Shown here: positions 10,358-19,437 of the stretch, piece after piece | Layout of the letters: each line of letters starts with the position of its first letter | Position numbering within the stretch: the first letter of the stretch is position 1 | NCBI RefSeq assembly: GCF_040954645.1 | Contig: NC_092804.1 | Coordinates: 95,296,862-95,360,861 of the forward strand | Origin: Diabrotica undecimpunctata | Lineage: Eukaryota; Arthropoda; Insecta; Coleoptera; Chrysomelidae | Direction of reading: 5' to 3' | DNA length: 64,000 nucleotides | Notes under the pieces: model-generated | Told to the model about the DNA's origin: nothing | What the model saw: the letters and a program-made list of their open reading frames with translations, nothing else | Databases searched by the model: none | Program-made: the position numbers and the translations under genes

Positions 10358-12442
10358 TTATAAAGAAAGAATATAATTATATATTTTACTTAAATTTTGA
10401 ATCTCAGATCTTTTGTTTAAACTCTTATCATTTTTGCTAATACAAACCATTTCCAAAAAAGTCCTTTTAAATTTATTACTTTCACTACATAAAATTTTAA
10501 TGTTATCAAAATCCATAATATGGTCTTTATCGATTACATGTTCTGCCAAAGCACAAGATGGTTTTTTAATTCTGCAATCACTTTTGTGAGAAATAATGCG
10601 ATTTGAAAGATTTCTTCCGGTCTCACCAACATATTCAGCCTCACACTGAGTACAACTAATGCTGTATACTAAATTCGTTTTTTCAAATTTGTCTATAGGA
10701 TATTTAGTTTTAGAATATAAAGATGAAATAGTTTTGATGTTCTTTGTTGCTATTTTTATATTGTCAATAACCTTTAGTGTTTGTATTAATTTAGGTGTTA
10801 ATGATGGTATAAAAGGTAGTGAATGATAATAGATGTTCTGATTGTTAGATACAATGTTTTGAGATTGAGCAAAAAATGGTGTTAAATTATTTATATTACC
10901 AATATTAGAAAAAAGCATCCTATGTAGCATATCTGGAGGATAAGAGTTTTCAATTAGAATATTTTTTAATAACTGAAGATCTTCCTGTAGATAATCTGGA
11001 TGAGAAAGTTTTAAAACACGTTCTTTTAATCCTGTTATAAGGTTCATTTTCATCTTATTTGGATGGTGAGAGTAATAGCTTATAAATCTATTACTACATA
11101 TGGGTTTTCTGAACCATTTGGTTTTCAACATATTGTCTGTATTTCTTACAATTCTCATGTCAAGGAATGGTAGAGAATTATCCACCTCTTCCTCAACTGT
11201 GAATTGTATATGCTGATTATGACTGTTGAAAATGTTGACTGTTTCATGAATTTTGTGTTTAGGAAGTGCCAAAACTAAATCATCTACATATCTCTTAATA
11301 AAAGGAATGAAAAAAGTGCAATTACTGATACAATCACTGATAACATCATCCATGACATAGCTACTTAGAATGGGTGAAAGACTAGATCCCATAGGACTAC
11401 CAAAAATTTGTTTATAAAATACACCATTAAATATAAAAATATTAGAATCAAAAACAAAGTTGATAAGTGTTTTGAAATGTAATAAGTCAATATTAGTGTG
11501 TTGTGAAATCTCATTCCAATGTTTTTCAACACTACTTATGATTAAATCTAAAGGCAAATTAGTAAAAAGAGATGTTACATCAAAACTAACTAAAACATAA
11601 TTTTGTGGTAATTGGAAATTATTAATGAAAGAACTAAAATCAAATGAATCTTTAATGTAAAAATTGTTGTTTAAATTATAAGCATTAGTTAAGATGTCAG
11701 TGAGGAGCTGTGCTATTGGTCCATTAGGAGGGCATAAAGATGAAACAATTGGTCTCATAGATAAAGTTGGTTTATGTATTTTTGGCAGAGCATAGAACCG
11801 TGGAGCAATAGAATTATAAATTTTGAGCTCTTTTGCTTTTTTATTATCAATAAATTTCTTTATGTTTAATTTAGATACTAGACAATTTGCTTTTTGTTGC
11901 AAAGTACAAACAGGACTCCTTCTAAGTGTAGTGTAATACTTAGTATCATTTAAGAGTTCTCCAGTTTTTTGTAGATAATCCTCTTTGTACATTACAACAG
12001 TTACGTTACCTTTATCGCTTTTAACAATATAAATTTCAGGATGGTTTTTAAGAAAAAGTTTAGTTTGCATATAGTATTTATTTAAAAAATGATCTTTGAC
12101 TTCTTTATGCAAAAAGTTTGTAATAACGTTTGTACATTTAGATCTAACAACATCCTTTTGACTATCATTAAGTGGTCTGATTATTGATTCAATATCAGAA
12201 AGTAAATTAGGAACTCTAATATCTGATTTGGAAGGACATAAAGAAAATTTAGGTCCTAATGCTAAAAATTTTTTAATTTCAAAAGGAAAATGAATAGATG
12301 TTAGATTTTTAAACCATTTTTCTTGAAATTTTATCTTATCAAAAGCTTCTATTTTTAATTTATTGAACTTATTAATTTGTATTTTTTTTGATTTTATGAA
12401 ATTCTGTGTTGTATTTAATTCTTTGTCTACGATTAAATTCAT
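10358..12442 (-). CDS. PLE1 copy A reverse transcriptase with GIY-YIG endonuclease
   Basis: 694 codons from the first ATG. RT motifs in order: PKIHKPTLSMRPIVSS (about residue 216), SFDVTSLFTNLP (about 285), GSPMGSSLSP, and the catalytic YVDD (about 385). A C-terminal GIY-YIG nuclease follows, with CTQC, YVGETGR (about 603) and a downstream Glu in FLEMV. This combination defines Penelope-like elements: the nuclease nicks the target and the RT copies the RNA. The frame is displaced by one base from the N-terminal frame (12372-12803) because of an 8-A run in the overlap, so the complete protein is broken unless slippage occurs. The start shown is just the first ATG after the shift. Confidence 0.92.
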   Translation of the reverse strand: MNLIVDKELNTTQNFIKSKKIQINKFNKLKIEAFDKIKFQEKWFKNLTSIHFPFEIKKFLALGPKFSLCPSKSDIRVPNLLSDIESIIRPLNDSQKDVVRSKCTNVITNFLHKEVKDHFLNKYYMQTKLFLKNHPEIYIVKSDKGNVTVVMYKEDYLQKTGELLNDTKYYTTLRRSPVCTLQQKANCLVSKLNIKKFIDNKKAKELKIYNSIAPRFYALPKIHKPTLSMRPIVSSLCPPNGPIAQLLTDILTNAYNLNNNFYIKDSFDFSSFINNFQLPQNYVLVSFDVTSLFTNLPLDLIISSVEKHWNEISQHTNIDLLHFKTLINFVFDSNIFIFNGVFYKQIFGSPMGSSLSPILSSYVMDDVISDCISNCTFFIPFIKRYVDDLVLALPKHKIHETVNIFNSHNQHIQFTVEEEVDNSLPFLDMRIVRNTDNMLKTKWFRKPICSNRFISYYSHHPNKMKMNLITGLKERVLKLSHPDYLQEDLQLLKNILIENSYPPDMLHRMLFSNIGNINNLTPFFAQSQNIVSNNQNIYYHSLPFIPSLTPKLIQTLKVIDNIKIATKNIKTISSLYSKTKYPIDKFEKTNLVYSISCTQCEAEYVGETGRNLSNRIISHKSDCRIKKPSCALAEHVIDKDHIMDFDNIKILCSESNKFKRTFLEMVCISKNDKSLNKRSEIQNLSKIYNYILSL

Positions 12443-12803
12443 TAAATGTGTGGAAATTTAAGATATTGTAGGCCTTGGTACGTAACTCATGTAATTTTCT
12501 TTCAAAAAAGTTTATATCAGCAAAAGCGATTTTAATTTCTAAATTAATAATATTTCTTCCAAACCTGTCACATAATTTCCAAGCATCATGGTGAATATTC
12601 CCAGTCCGATGATGTAAAAGGGAATTTACATTAACTAGGCCATTTGTAACATGTCCAGGGAAACATCCATTAGATCTACACTTCAACAAAAAAGTCTTCT
12701 GATTTTGTAAAGCAGCAAGTTTGATGGTAATTCTAGTCCAATCCTTCAGAATTCTGACTGTAGATTGCCCATAATCGTTTCGGATGTCATCGAAAAAACC
12801 CAT
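12372..12803 (-). CDS. PLE1 copy A N-terminal region
   Basis: 143 codons beginning MGFFDDIRNDYGQ, corresponding to the N-terminal part of a Penelope protein (before the RT). It contains a basic KDWTRITIKL segment and a CRSNGC pair. The ATG is 7 bases after a splice-acceptor-like TTATTCTTGTAG. It overlaps the RT frame by 71 nt in a different frame; seven instead of eight A residues in the run would make one continuous frame. Copy D has the same lesion. Confidence 0.8.
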   Translation of the reverse strand: MGFFDDIRNDYGQSTVRILKDWTRITIKLAALQNQKTFLLKCRSNGCFPGHVTNGLVNVNSLLHHRTGNIHHDAWKLCDRFGRNIINLEIKIAFADINFFERKLHELRTKAYNILNFHTFNEFNRRQRIKYNTEFHKIKKNTN

Positions 12804-12919
12804 ATTTTTCTACAAGAATAAGAAAAAAGAAGTACTTGTGACTCGTTTGGAACAAATATATAACTGTTTTGGATGGGTTGGAGTCAATAATAGGGCTATT
12901 GGTTAACTATTTTTTTAAT

Positions 12920-12957
12920 CTCGAGCTTTCAATTGTGTTTACAATTATTATCAAGAG
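12920..12957 (-). ncRNA. Variant hammerhead ribozyme, PLE1 copy B/A junction
   Basis: Same sequence and fold as the copy at 16290-16327, minus strand. Lies in the pseudo-LTR between copy B and copy A, where cleavage would release a unit-length RNA. Confidence 0.6.
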
Positions 12958-13396
12958 CTAAAAAAGACAAAATACTTACAAGGTTGAACTAAAAAGAAAA
13001 AACAATTTTTGTTAACTTACCAAATAAAAATTAGTTTGGTAAGTAAAAAATCACTGCTTACATGTTCAAAATATTTTATATAAAAATGTTTTGATCTAAA
13101 AAATGTTTCTCCGAAAATTTCTATAATTTTGAAAACATTTTTTTTAATATAAAAATAATTGAATTTATAAATAAGTTCAAATAGCAACCAATTACAAATA
13201 GCCTCAATGTCATAAATGCCAACATAAAATTTTTTATTTTTGACAATTATATTGTCAAAAGTAAAACTTCGTTTAAACATTCTTTTTTGTTTAGTAACAA
13301 AAAGAAGAAGATTTATTCACCCTTGACAGATGTCTGAAAGAATGTGATAGATATATGGAGAATTGAATATGACATTTTACAATTTTTATATATAAA

Positions 13397-14224
13397 TTAT
13401 AAAGAAAGAATATAATTATATATTTTACTTAAATTTTGAATCTCAGATCTTTTGTTTAAACTCTTATCATTTTTGCTAATACAAACCATTTCCAAAAAAG
13501 TCCTTTTAAATTTATTACTTTCACTACATAAAATTTTAATGTTATCAAAATCCATAATATGGTCTTTATCGATTACATGTTCTGCCAAAGCACAAGATGG
13601 TTTTTTAATTCTGCAATCACTTTTGTGAGAAATAATGCGATTTGAAAGATTTCTTCCGGTCTCACCAACATATTCAGCCTCACACTGAGTACAACTAATG
13701 CTGTATACTAAATTCGTTTTTTCAAATTTGTCTATAGGATATTTAGTTTTAGAATATAAAGATGAAATAGTTTTGATGTTCTTTGTTGCTATTTTTATAT
13801 TGTCAATAACCTTTAGTGTTTGTATTAATTTAGGTGTTAATGATGGTATAAAAGGTAGTGAATGATAATAGATGTTCTGATTGTTAGATACAATGTTTTG
13901 AGATTGAGCAAAAAATGGTGTTAAATTATTTATATTACCAATATTAGAAAAAAGCATCCTATGTAGCATATCTGGAGGATAAGAGTTTTCAATTAGAATA
14001 TTTTTTAATAACTGAAGATCTTCCTGTAGATAATCTGGATGAGAAAGTTTTAAAACACGTTCTTTTAATCCTGTTATAAGGTTCATTTTCATCTTATTTG
14101 GATGGTGAGAGTAATAGCTTATAAATCTATTACTACATATGGGTTTTCTGAACCATTTGGTTTTCAACATATTGTCTGTATTTCTTACAATTCTCATGTC
14201 AAGGAATGGTAGAGAATTATCCAC
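13397..14224 (-). CDS. PLE1 copy B: truncated RT-GIY-YIG
   Basis: C-terminal part of the PLE1 polyprotein. It starts downstream of the YVDD catalytic motif and keeps the connector and GIY-YIG nuclease (CTQC, YVGETGR, FLEMV), so it cannot reverse-transcribe. The first Met is an accident of the truncation: the full copy has Val at this codon. Identical by eye to the same part of copies A, C and D. Confidence 0.85.
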   Translation of the reverse strand: MDNSLPFLDMRIVRNTDNMLKTKWFRKPICSNRFISYYSHHPNKMKMNLITGLKERVLKLSHPDYLQEDLQLLKNILIENSYPPDMLHRMLFSNIGNINNLTPFFAQSQNIVSNNQNIYYHSLPFIPSLTPKLIQTLKVIDNIKIATKNIKTISSLYSKTKYPIDKFEKTNLVYSISCTQCEAEYVGETGRNLSNRIISHKSDCRIKKPSCALAEHVIDKDHIMDFDNIKILCSESNKFKRTFLEMVCISKNDKSLNKRSEIQNLSKIYNYILSL

Positions 14225-14266
14225 CTCTTCCTCAACTGTGAATTGTATATGCTGATTATGACTGTT

Positions 14267-14371
14267 TTATGTATTATTGTATTATGATTTAGTTTTGGCA
14301 CTTCCTAAACACAAAATTCATGAAACAGTCAACATTTTCAACAGTCATAAAAAAAAAAAAAAAAAAAAAAA
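14267..14371. other. Head-to-head centre of PLE1 with snap-back fragment and A23 tract
   Basis: Copy B ends at 14266 at element sequence AACAGTCAT. Then come 19 bp of filler (14267-14285), a 63-bp plus-strand piece of the RT (14286-14348, matching 17966-18028) ending at the same AACAGTCAT, 23 A residues (14349-14371), and then plus-strand copy C. Looks like template switching during insertion. Confidence 0.85.
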
Positions 14372-15850
14372 GCAAAAGAGCTCAAAATTTATAATTCTAT
14401 TGCTCCACGGTTCTATGCTCTGCCAAAAATACATAAACCAACTTTATCTATGAGACCAATTGTTTCATCTTTATGCCCTCCTAATGGACCAATAGCACAG
14501 CTCCTCACTGACATCTTAACTAATGCTTATAATTTAAACAACAATTTTTACATTAAAGATTCATTTGATTTTAGTTCTTTCATTAATAATTTCCAATTAC
14601 CACAAAATTATGTTTTAGTTAGTTTTGATGTAACATCTCTTTTTACTAATTTGCCTTTAGATTTAATCATAAGTAGTGTTGAAAAACATTGGAATGAGAT
14701 TTCACAACACACTAATATTGACTTATTACATTTCAAAACACTTATCAACTTTGTTTTTGATTCTAATATTTTTATATTTAATGGTGTATTTTATAAACAA
14801 ATTTTTGGTAGTCCTATGGGATCTAGTCTTTCACCCATTCTAAGTAGCTATGTCATGGATGATGTTATCAGTGATTGTATCAGTAATTGCACTTTTTTCA
14901 TTCCTTTTATTAAGAGATATGTAGATGATTTAGTTTTGGCACTTCCTAAACACAAAATTCATGAAACAGTCAACATTTTCAACAGTCATAATCAGCATAT
15001 ACAATTCACAGTTGAGGAAGAGGTGGATAATTCTCTACCATTCCTTGACATGAGAATTGTAAGAAATACAGACAATATGTTGAAAACCAAATGGTTCAGA
15101 AAACCCATATGTAGTAATAGATTTATAAGCTATTACTCTCACCATCCAAATAAGATGAAAATGAACCTTATAACAGGATTAAAAGAACGTGTTTTAAAAC
15201 TTTCTCATCCAGATTATCTACAGGAAGATCTTCAGTTATTAAAAAATATTCTAATTGAAAACTCTTATCCTCCAGATATGCTACATAGGATGCTTTTTTC
15301 TAATATTGGTAATATAAATAATTTAACACCATTTTTTGCTCAATCTCAAAACATTGTATCTAACAATCAGAACATCTATTATCATTCACTACCTTTTATA
15401 CCATCATTAACACCTAAATTAATACAAACACTAAAGGTTATTGACAATATAAAAATAGCAACAAAGAACATCAAAACTATTTCATCTTTATATTCTAAAA
15501 CTAAATATCCTATAGACAAATTTGAAAAAACGAATTTAGTATACAGCATTAGTTGTACTCAGTGTGAGGCTGAATATGTTGGTGAGACCGGAAGAAATCT
15601 TTCAAATCGCATTATTTCTCACAAAAGTGATTGCAGAATTAAAAAACCATCTTGTGCTTTGGCAGAACATGTAATCGATAAAGACCATATTATGGATTTT
15701 GATAACATTAAAATTTTATGTAGTGAAAGTAATAAATTTAAAAGGACTTTTTTGGAAATGGTTTGTATTAGCAAAAATGATAAGAGTTTAAACAAAAGAT
15801 CTGAGATTCAAAATTTAAGTAAAATATATAATTATATTCTTTCTTTATAA
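14366..15850 (+). CDS. PLE1 copy C: 5'-truncated RT-GIY-YIG
   Basis: Plus-strand partial copy. The reading frame enters just before FYALPKIHKP and runs to the normal stop. From the first internal Met (14450) it has 466 codons with all later RT motifs (SFDVTSLFTNLP, GSPMGSSLSP, YVDD) and the complete GIY-YIG domain. It lacks the N-terminal region. Its 3' region runs in tandem into full copy D. Confidence 0.88.
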   Translation, partial: KKAKELKIYNSIAPRFYALPKIHKPTLSMRPIVSSLCPPNGPIAQLLTDILTNAYNLNNNFYIKDSFDFSSFINNFQLPQNYVLVSFDVTSLFTNLPLDLIISSVEKHWNEISQHTNIDLLHFKTLINFVFDSNIFIFNGVFYKQIFGSPMGSSLSPILSSYVMDDVISDCISNCTFFIPFIKRYVDDLVLALPKHKIHETVNIFNSHNQHIQFTVEEEVDNSLPFLDMRIVRNTDNMLKTKWFRKPICSNRFISYYSHHPNKMKMNLITGLKERVLKLSHPDYLQEDLQLLKNILIENSYPPDMLHRMLFSNIGNINNLTPFFAQSQNIVSNNQNIYYHSLPFIPSLTPKLIQTLKVIDNIKIATKNIKTISSLYSKTKYPIDKFEKTNLVYSISCTQCEAEYVGETGRNLSNRIISHKSDCRIKKPSCALAEHVIDKDHIMDFDNIKILCSESNKFKRTFLEMVCISKNDKSLNKRSEIQNLSKIYNYILSL

Positions 15851-15966
15851 TTTATATATAAAAATTGTAAAATGTCATATTCAATTCTCCATATATCTAT
15901 CACATTCTTTCAGACATCTGTCAAGGGTGAATAAATCTTCTTCTTTTTGTTACTAAACAAAAAAGA

Positions 15967-16230
15967 ATGTTTAAACGAAGTTTTACTTTTGACAATATAA
16001 TTGTCAAAAATAAAAAATTTTATGTTGGCATTTATGACATTGAGGCTATTTGTAATTGGTTGCTATTTGAACTTATTTATAAATTCAATTATTTTTATAT
16101 TAAAAAAAATGTTTTCAAAATTATAGAAATTTTCGGAGAAACATTTTTTAGATCAAAACATTTTTATATAAAATATTTTGAACATGTAAGCAGTGATTTT
16201 TTACTTACCAAACTAATTTTTATTTGGTAA
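15967..16230 (+). CDS. 87-aa open frame in PLE1 3' region, copy C
   Basis: Same frame as in copies A and B. It contains a perfect hairpin TTTTGACAAT-ATA-ATTGTCAAAA (15987-16009), and its last codons overlap the inverted repeat ACTTACCAAA/TTTGGTAAGT (16203-16232). The DNA may therefore matter more as structure than as protein. Confidence 0.25.
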   Translation: MFKRSFTFDNIIVKNKKFYVGIYDIEAICNWLLFELIYKFNYFYIKKNVFKIIEIFGETFFRSKHFYIKYFEHVSSDFLLTKLIFIW

Positions 16231-16437
16231 GTTAACAAAAATTGTTTTTTCTTTTTAGTTCAACCTTGTAAGTATTTTGTCTTTTTTAGCTCTTGATAAT
16301 AATTGTAAACACAATTGAAAGCTCGAGATTAAAAAAATAGTTAACCAATAGCCCCATTATTGACTCCAACCCATCCAAAACAGTTATATATTTGTTCCAA
16401 ACGAGTCACAAGTACTTCTTTTTTCTTATTCTTGTAG
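16227..16437 (+). other. Candidate 5' leader intron of PLE1 copy D
   Basis: Consensus-like donor G|GTAAGT at 16227 and a pyrimidine-rich acceptor TTTTTTCTTATTCTTGTAG ending at 16437, 7 bases before the start codon at 16444. Two other acceptor-like TTTTTAG sites lie inside. An intron in the pseudo-LTR/leader is known for Penelope. Splicing here is an inference. Confidence 0.4.
16290..16327 (+). ncRNA. Variant hammerhead ribozyme, PLE1 copy C/D junction
   Basis: Order: stem I CTC (16290-16292), core UUGAUAA (16293-16299), an extra U, stem II AAUUGU-AAAC-ACAAUU (16301-16316), GAAA (16317-16320), GC, UC (predicted cleavage after 16324), stem I GAG (16325-16327). The canonical core is CUGAUGA; here C3 and G8, which pair with each other, are U and A. 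Stem III (A-U, G-C) has no loop and is self-complementary, so only a dimer could fold. Hammerheads are known in Penelope elements; this variant is an inference. Confidence 0.6.
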
Positions 16438-16443
16438 AAAAAT

Positions 16444-16875
16444 ATGGGTTTTTTCGATGACATCCGAAACGATTATGGGCAATCTACAGTCAGAATTCTG
16501 AAGGATTGGACTAGAATTACCATCAAACTTGCTGCTTTACAAAATCAGAAGACTTTTTTGTTGAAGTGTAGATCTAATGGATGTTTCCCTGGACATGTTA
16601 CAAATGGCCTAGTTAATGTAAATTCCCTTTTACATCATCGGACTGGGAATATTCACCATGATGCTTGGAAATTATGTGACAGGTTTGGAAGAAATATTAT
16701 TAATTTAGAAATTAAAATCGCTTTTGCTGATATAAACTTTTTTGAAAGAAAATTACATGAGTTACGTACCAAGGCCTACAATATCTTAAATTTCCACACA
16801 TTTAATGAATTTAATCGTAGACAAAGAATTAAATACAACACAGAATTTCATAAAATCAAAAAAAATACAAATTAA
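16444..16875 (+). CDS. PLE1 copy D N-terminal region
   Basis: 143 codons identical by eye to the copy A N-terminal frame. Starts at ATG 16444 after the acceptor-like TTCTTGTAG. Ends out of frame with the RT because of the 8-A run at 16858-16865; one A fewer would continue into the RT. Confidence 0.8.
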   Translation: MGFFDDIRNDYGQSTVRILKDWTRITIKLAALQNQKTFLLKCRSNGCFPGHVTNGLVNVNSLLHHRTGNIHHDAWKLCDRFGRNIINLEIKIAFADINFFERKLHELRTKAYNILNFHTFNEFNRRQRIKYNTEFHKIKKNTN

Positions 16876-18889
16876 TAAGTTCAATAAATTAAAAATAGAA
16901 GCTTTTGATAAGATAAAATTTCAAGAAAAATGGTTTAAAAATCTAACATCTATTCATTTTCCTTTTGAAATTAAAAAATTTTTAGCATTAGGACCTAAAT
17001 TTTCTTTATGTCCTTCCAAATCTGATATTAGAGTTCCTAATTTACTTTCTGATATTGAATCAATAATCAGACCACTTAATGATAGTCAAAAGGATGTTGT
17101 TAGATCTAAATGTACAAACGTTATTACAAACTTTTTGCATAAAGAAGTCAAAGATCATTTTTTAAATAAATACTATATGCAAACTAAACTTTTTCTTAAA
17201 AACCATCCTGAAATTTATATTGTTAAAAGCGATAAAGGTAACGTAACTGTTGTAATGTACAAAGAGGATTATCTACAAAAAACTGGAGAACTCTTAAATG
17301 ATACTAAGTATTACACTACACTTAGAAGGAGTCCTGTTTGTACTTTGCAACAAAAAGCAAATTGTCTAGTATCTAAATTAAACATAAAGAAATTTATTGA
17401 TAATAAAAAAGCAAAAGAGCTCAAAATTTATAATTCTATTGCTCCACGGTTCTATGCTCTGCCAAAAATACATAAACCAACTTTATCTATGAGACCAATT
17501 GTTTCATCTTTATGCCCTCCTAATGGACCAATAGCACAGCTCCTCACTGACATCTTAACTAATGCTTATAATTTAAACAACAATTTTTACATTAAAGATT
17601 CATTTGATTTTAGTTCTTTCATTAATAATTTCCAATTACCACAAAATTATGTTTTAGTTAGTTTTGATGTAACATCTCTTTTTACTAATTTGCCTTTAGA
17701 TTTAATCATAAGTAGTGTTGAAAAACATTGGAATGAGATTTCACAACACACTAATATTGACTTATTACATTTCAAAACACTTATCAACTTTGTTTTTGAT
17801 TCTAATATTTTTATATTTAATGGTGTATTTTATAAACAAATTTTTGGTAGTCCTATGGGATCTAGTCTTTCACCCATTCTAAGTAGCTATGTCATGGATG
17901 ATGTTATCAGTGATTGTATCAGTAATTGCACTTTTTTCATTCCTTTTATTAAGAGATATGTAGATGATTTAGTTTTGGCACTTCCTAAACACAAAATTCA
18001 TGAAACAGTCAACATTTTCAACAGTCATAATCAGCATATACAATTCACAGTTGAGGAAGAGGTGGATAATTCTCTACCATTCCTTGACATGAGAATTGTA
18101 AGAAATACAGACAATATGTTGAAAACCAAATGGTTCAGAAAACCCATATGTAGTAATAGATTTATAAGCTATTACTCTCACCATCCAAATAAGATGAAAA
18201 TGAACCTTATAACAGGATTAAAAGAACGTGTTTTAAAACTTTCTCATCCAGATTATCTACAGGAAGATCTTCAGTTATTAAAAAATATTCTAATTGAAAA
18301 CTCTTATCCTCCAGATATGCTACATAGGATGCTTTTTTCTAATATTGGTAATATAAATAATTTAACACCATTTTTTGCTCAATCTCAAAACATTGTATCT
18401 AACAATCAGAACATCTATTATCATTCACTACCTTTTATACCATCATTAACACCTAAATTAATACAAACACTAAAGGTTATTGACAATATAAAAATAGCAA
18501 CAAAGAACATCAAAACTATTTCATCTTTATATTCTAAAACTAAATATCCTATAGACAAATTTGAAAAAACGAATTTAGTATACAGCATTAGTTGTACTCA
18601 GTGTGAGGCTGAATATGTTGGTGAGACCGGAAGAAATCTTTCAAATCGCATTATTTCTCACAAAAGTGATTGCAGAATTAAAAAACCATCTTGTGCTTTG
18701 GCAGAACATGTAATCGATAAAGACCATATTATGGATTTTGATAACATTAAAATTTTATGTAGTGAAAGTAATAAATTTAAAAGGACTTTTTTGGAAATGG
18801 TTTGTATTAGCAAAAATGATAAGAGTTTAAACAAAAGATCTGAGATTCAAAATTTAAGTAAAATATATAATTATATTCTTTCTTTATAA
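16805..18889 (+). CDS. PLE1 copy D reverse transcriptase with GIY-YIG endonuclease
   Basis: 694-codon frame, the plus-strand counterpart of copy A. RT motifs PKIHKP, SFDVTSLFTNLP, GSPMGSSLSP and YVDD (near 17957) are followed by GIY-YIG (YVGETGR near 18613) and the catalytic-type Glu in FLEMV. It lies in the tandem pair C-D, so its RNA would start from the pseudo-LTR of copy C. Apart from the shared one-base frame displacement near 16858, no lesion is visible. Confidence 0.92.
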   Translation: MNLIVDKELNTTQNFIKSKKIQINKFNKLKIEAFDKIKFQEKWFKNLTSIHFPFEIKKFLALGPKFSLCPSKSDIRVPNLLSDIESIIRPLNDSQKDVVRSKCTNVITNFLHKEVKDHFLNKYYMQTKLFLKNHPEIYIVKSDKGNVTVVMYKEDYLQKTGELLNDTKYYTTLRRSPVCTLQQKANCLVSKLNIKKFIDNKKAKELKIYNSIAPRFYALPKIHKPTLSMRPIVSSLCPPNGPIAQLLTDILTNAYNLNNNFYIKDSFDFSSFINNFQLPQNYVLVSFDVTSLFTNLPLDLIISSVEKHWNEISQHTNIDLLHFKTLINFVFDSNIFIFNGVFYKQIFGSPMGSSLSPILSSYVMDDVISDCISNCTFFIPFIKRYVDDLVLALPKHKIHETVNIFNSHNQHIQFTVEEEVDNSLPFLDMRIVRNTDNMLKTKWFRKPICSNRFISYYSHHPNKMKMNLITGLKERVLKLSHPDYLQEDLQLLKNILIENSYPPDMLHRMLFSNIGNINNLTPFFAQSQNIVSNNQNIYYHSLPFIPSLTPKLIQTLKVIDNIKIATKNIKTISSLYSKTKYPIDKFEKTNLVYSISCTQCEAEYVGETGRNLSNRIISHKSDCRIKKPSCALAEHVIDKDHIMDFDNIKILCSESNKFKRTFLEMVCISKNDKSLNKRSEIQNLSKIYNYILSL

Positions 18890-19005
18890 TTTATATATAA
18901 AAATTGTAAAATGTCATATTCAATTCTCCATATATCTATCACATTCTTTCAGACATCTGTCAAGGGTGAATAAATCTTCTTCTTTTTGTTACTAAACAAA
19001 AAAGA

Positions 19006-19269
19006 ATGTTTAAACGAAGTTTTACTTTTGACAATATAATTGTCAAAAATAAAAAATTTTATGTTGGCATTTATGACATTGAGGCTATTTGTAATTGGTT
19101 GCTATTTAAACTTATTTATAAATTCAATTATTTTTATATTAAAAAAAATGTTTTCAAAATTATAGAAATTTTCGGAGAAACATTTTTTAGATCAAAACAT
19201 TTTTATATAAAATATTTTGAACATGTAAGCAGTGATTTTTTACTTACCAAACTAATTTTTATTTGGTAA
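19006..19269 (+). CDS. 87-aa open frame in PLE1 3' region, copy D
   Basis: As the other three copies but with one Glu-to-Lys change (LLFKLIYK instead of LLFELIYK), one of the few differences seen among PLE1 copies. Confidence 0.25.
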   Translation: MFKRSFTFDNIIVKNKKFYVGIYDIEAICNWLLFKLIYKFNYFYIKKNVFKIIEIFGETFFRSKHFYIKYFEHVSSDFLLTKLIFIW

Positions 19270-19328
19270 GTTAACAAAAATTGTTTTTTCTTTTTAGTTC
19301 AACCTTGTAAGTATTTTGTCTTTTTTAG

Positions 19329-19366
19329 CTCTTGATAATAATTGTAAACACAATTGAAAGCTCGAG
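19329..19366 (+). ncRNA. Variant hammerhead ribozyme, PLE1 copy D 3' region
   Basis: Fourth copy of the PLE1 hammerhead-like motif, same bases as at 16290-16327. Confidence 0.6.
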
Positions 19367-19437
19367 ATTAAAAAAATAGTTAACCAATAGCCCTATTATT
19401 GACTCCAACCCATCCAAAACAGTTATATATATATATA

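Larger units (their letters stand above)
12814..14266 (-). mobile_element. PLE1 copy B, 5'-truncated
   Basis: Minus-strand partial copy in tandem upstream of copy A. Its 5' truncation lies in the RT just after YVDD. The residual frame 13397-14224 (275 codons from an internal Met) carries the RT thumb/connector and the complete GIY-YIG domain. The 3' region, including an 87-codon frame (13017-13280), is shared with copy A. Confidence 0.9.
9775..19430. mobile_element. PLE1: Penelope-like element cluster, two inverted tandem pairs
   Basis: Four copies of one Penelope-like element. Minus strand: full copy A (9775-12813) and 5'-truncated copy B (12814-14266). Plus strand: 5'-truncated copy C (about 14366-16432) and full copy D (16433-19430). 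The tandem period is 3039 bp, and the shared 3'/5' region acts as a pseudo-LTR. The two halves face each other head to head across a 100-bp scrambled centre. Inverted and tandem partial copies are typical of Penelope insertions. The copies look almost identical, so the cluster is young. Confidence 0.93.

Noticed and set aside
9775..19430. Assembly artefact as explanation of the mirrored PLE1 copies
   Set aside because: Cannot be excluded without reads, but the filler, A23 tract, an Glu/Lys difference in copy D and the different outer ends argue for a real structure.
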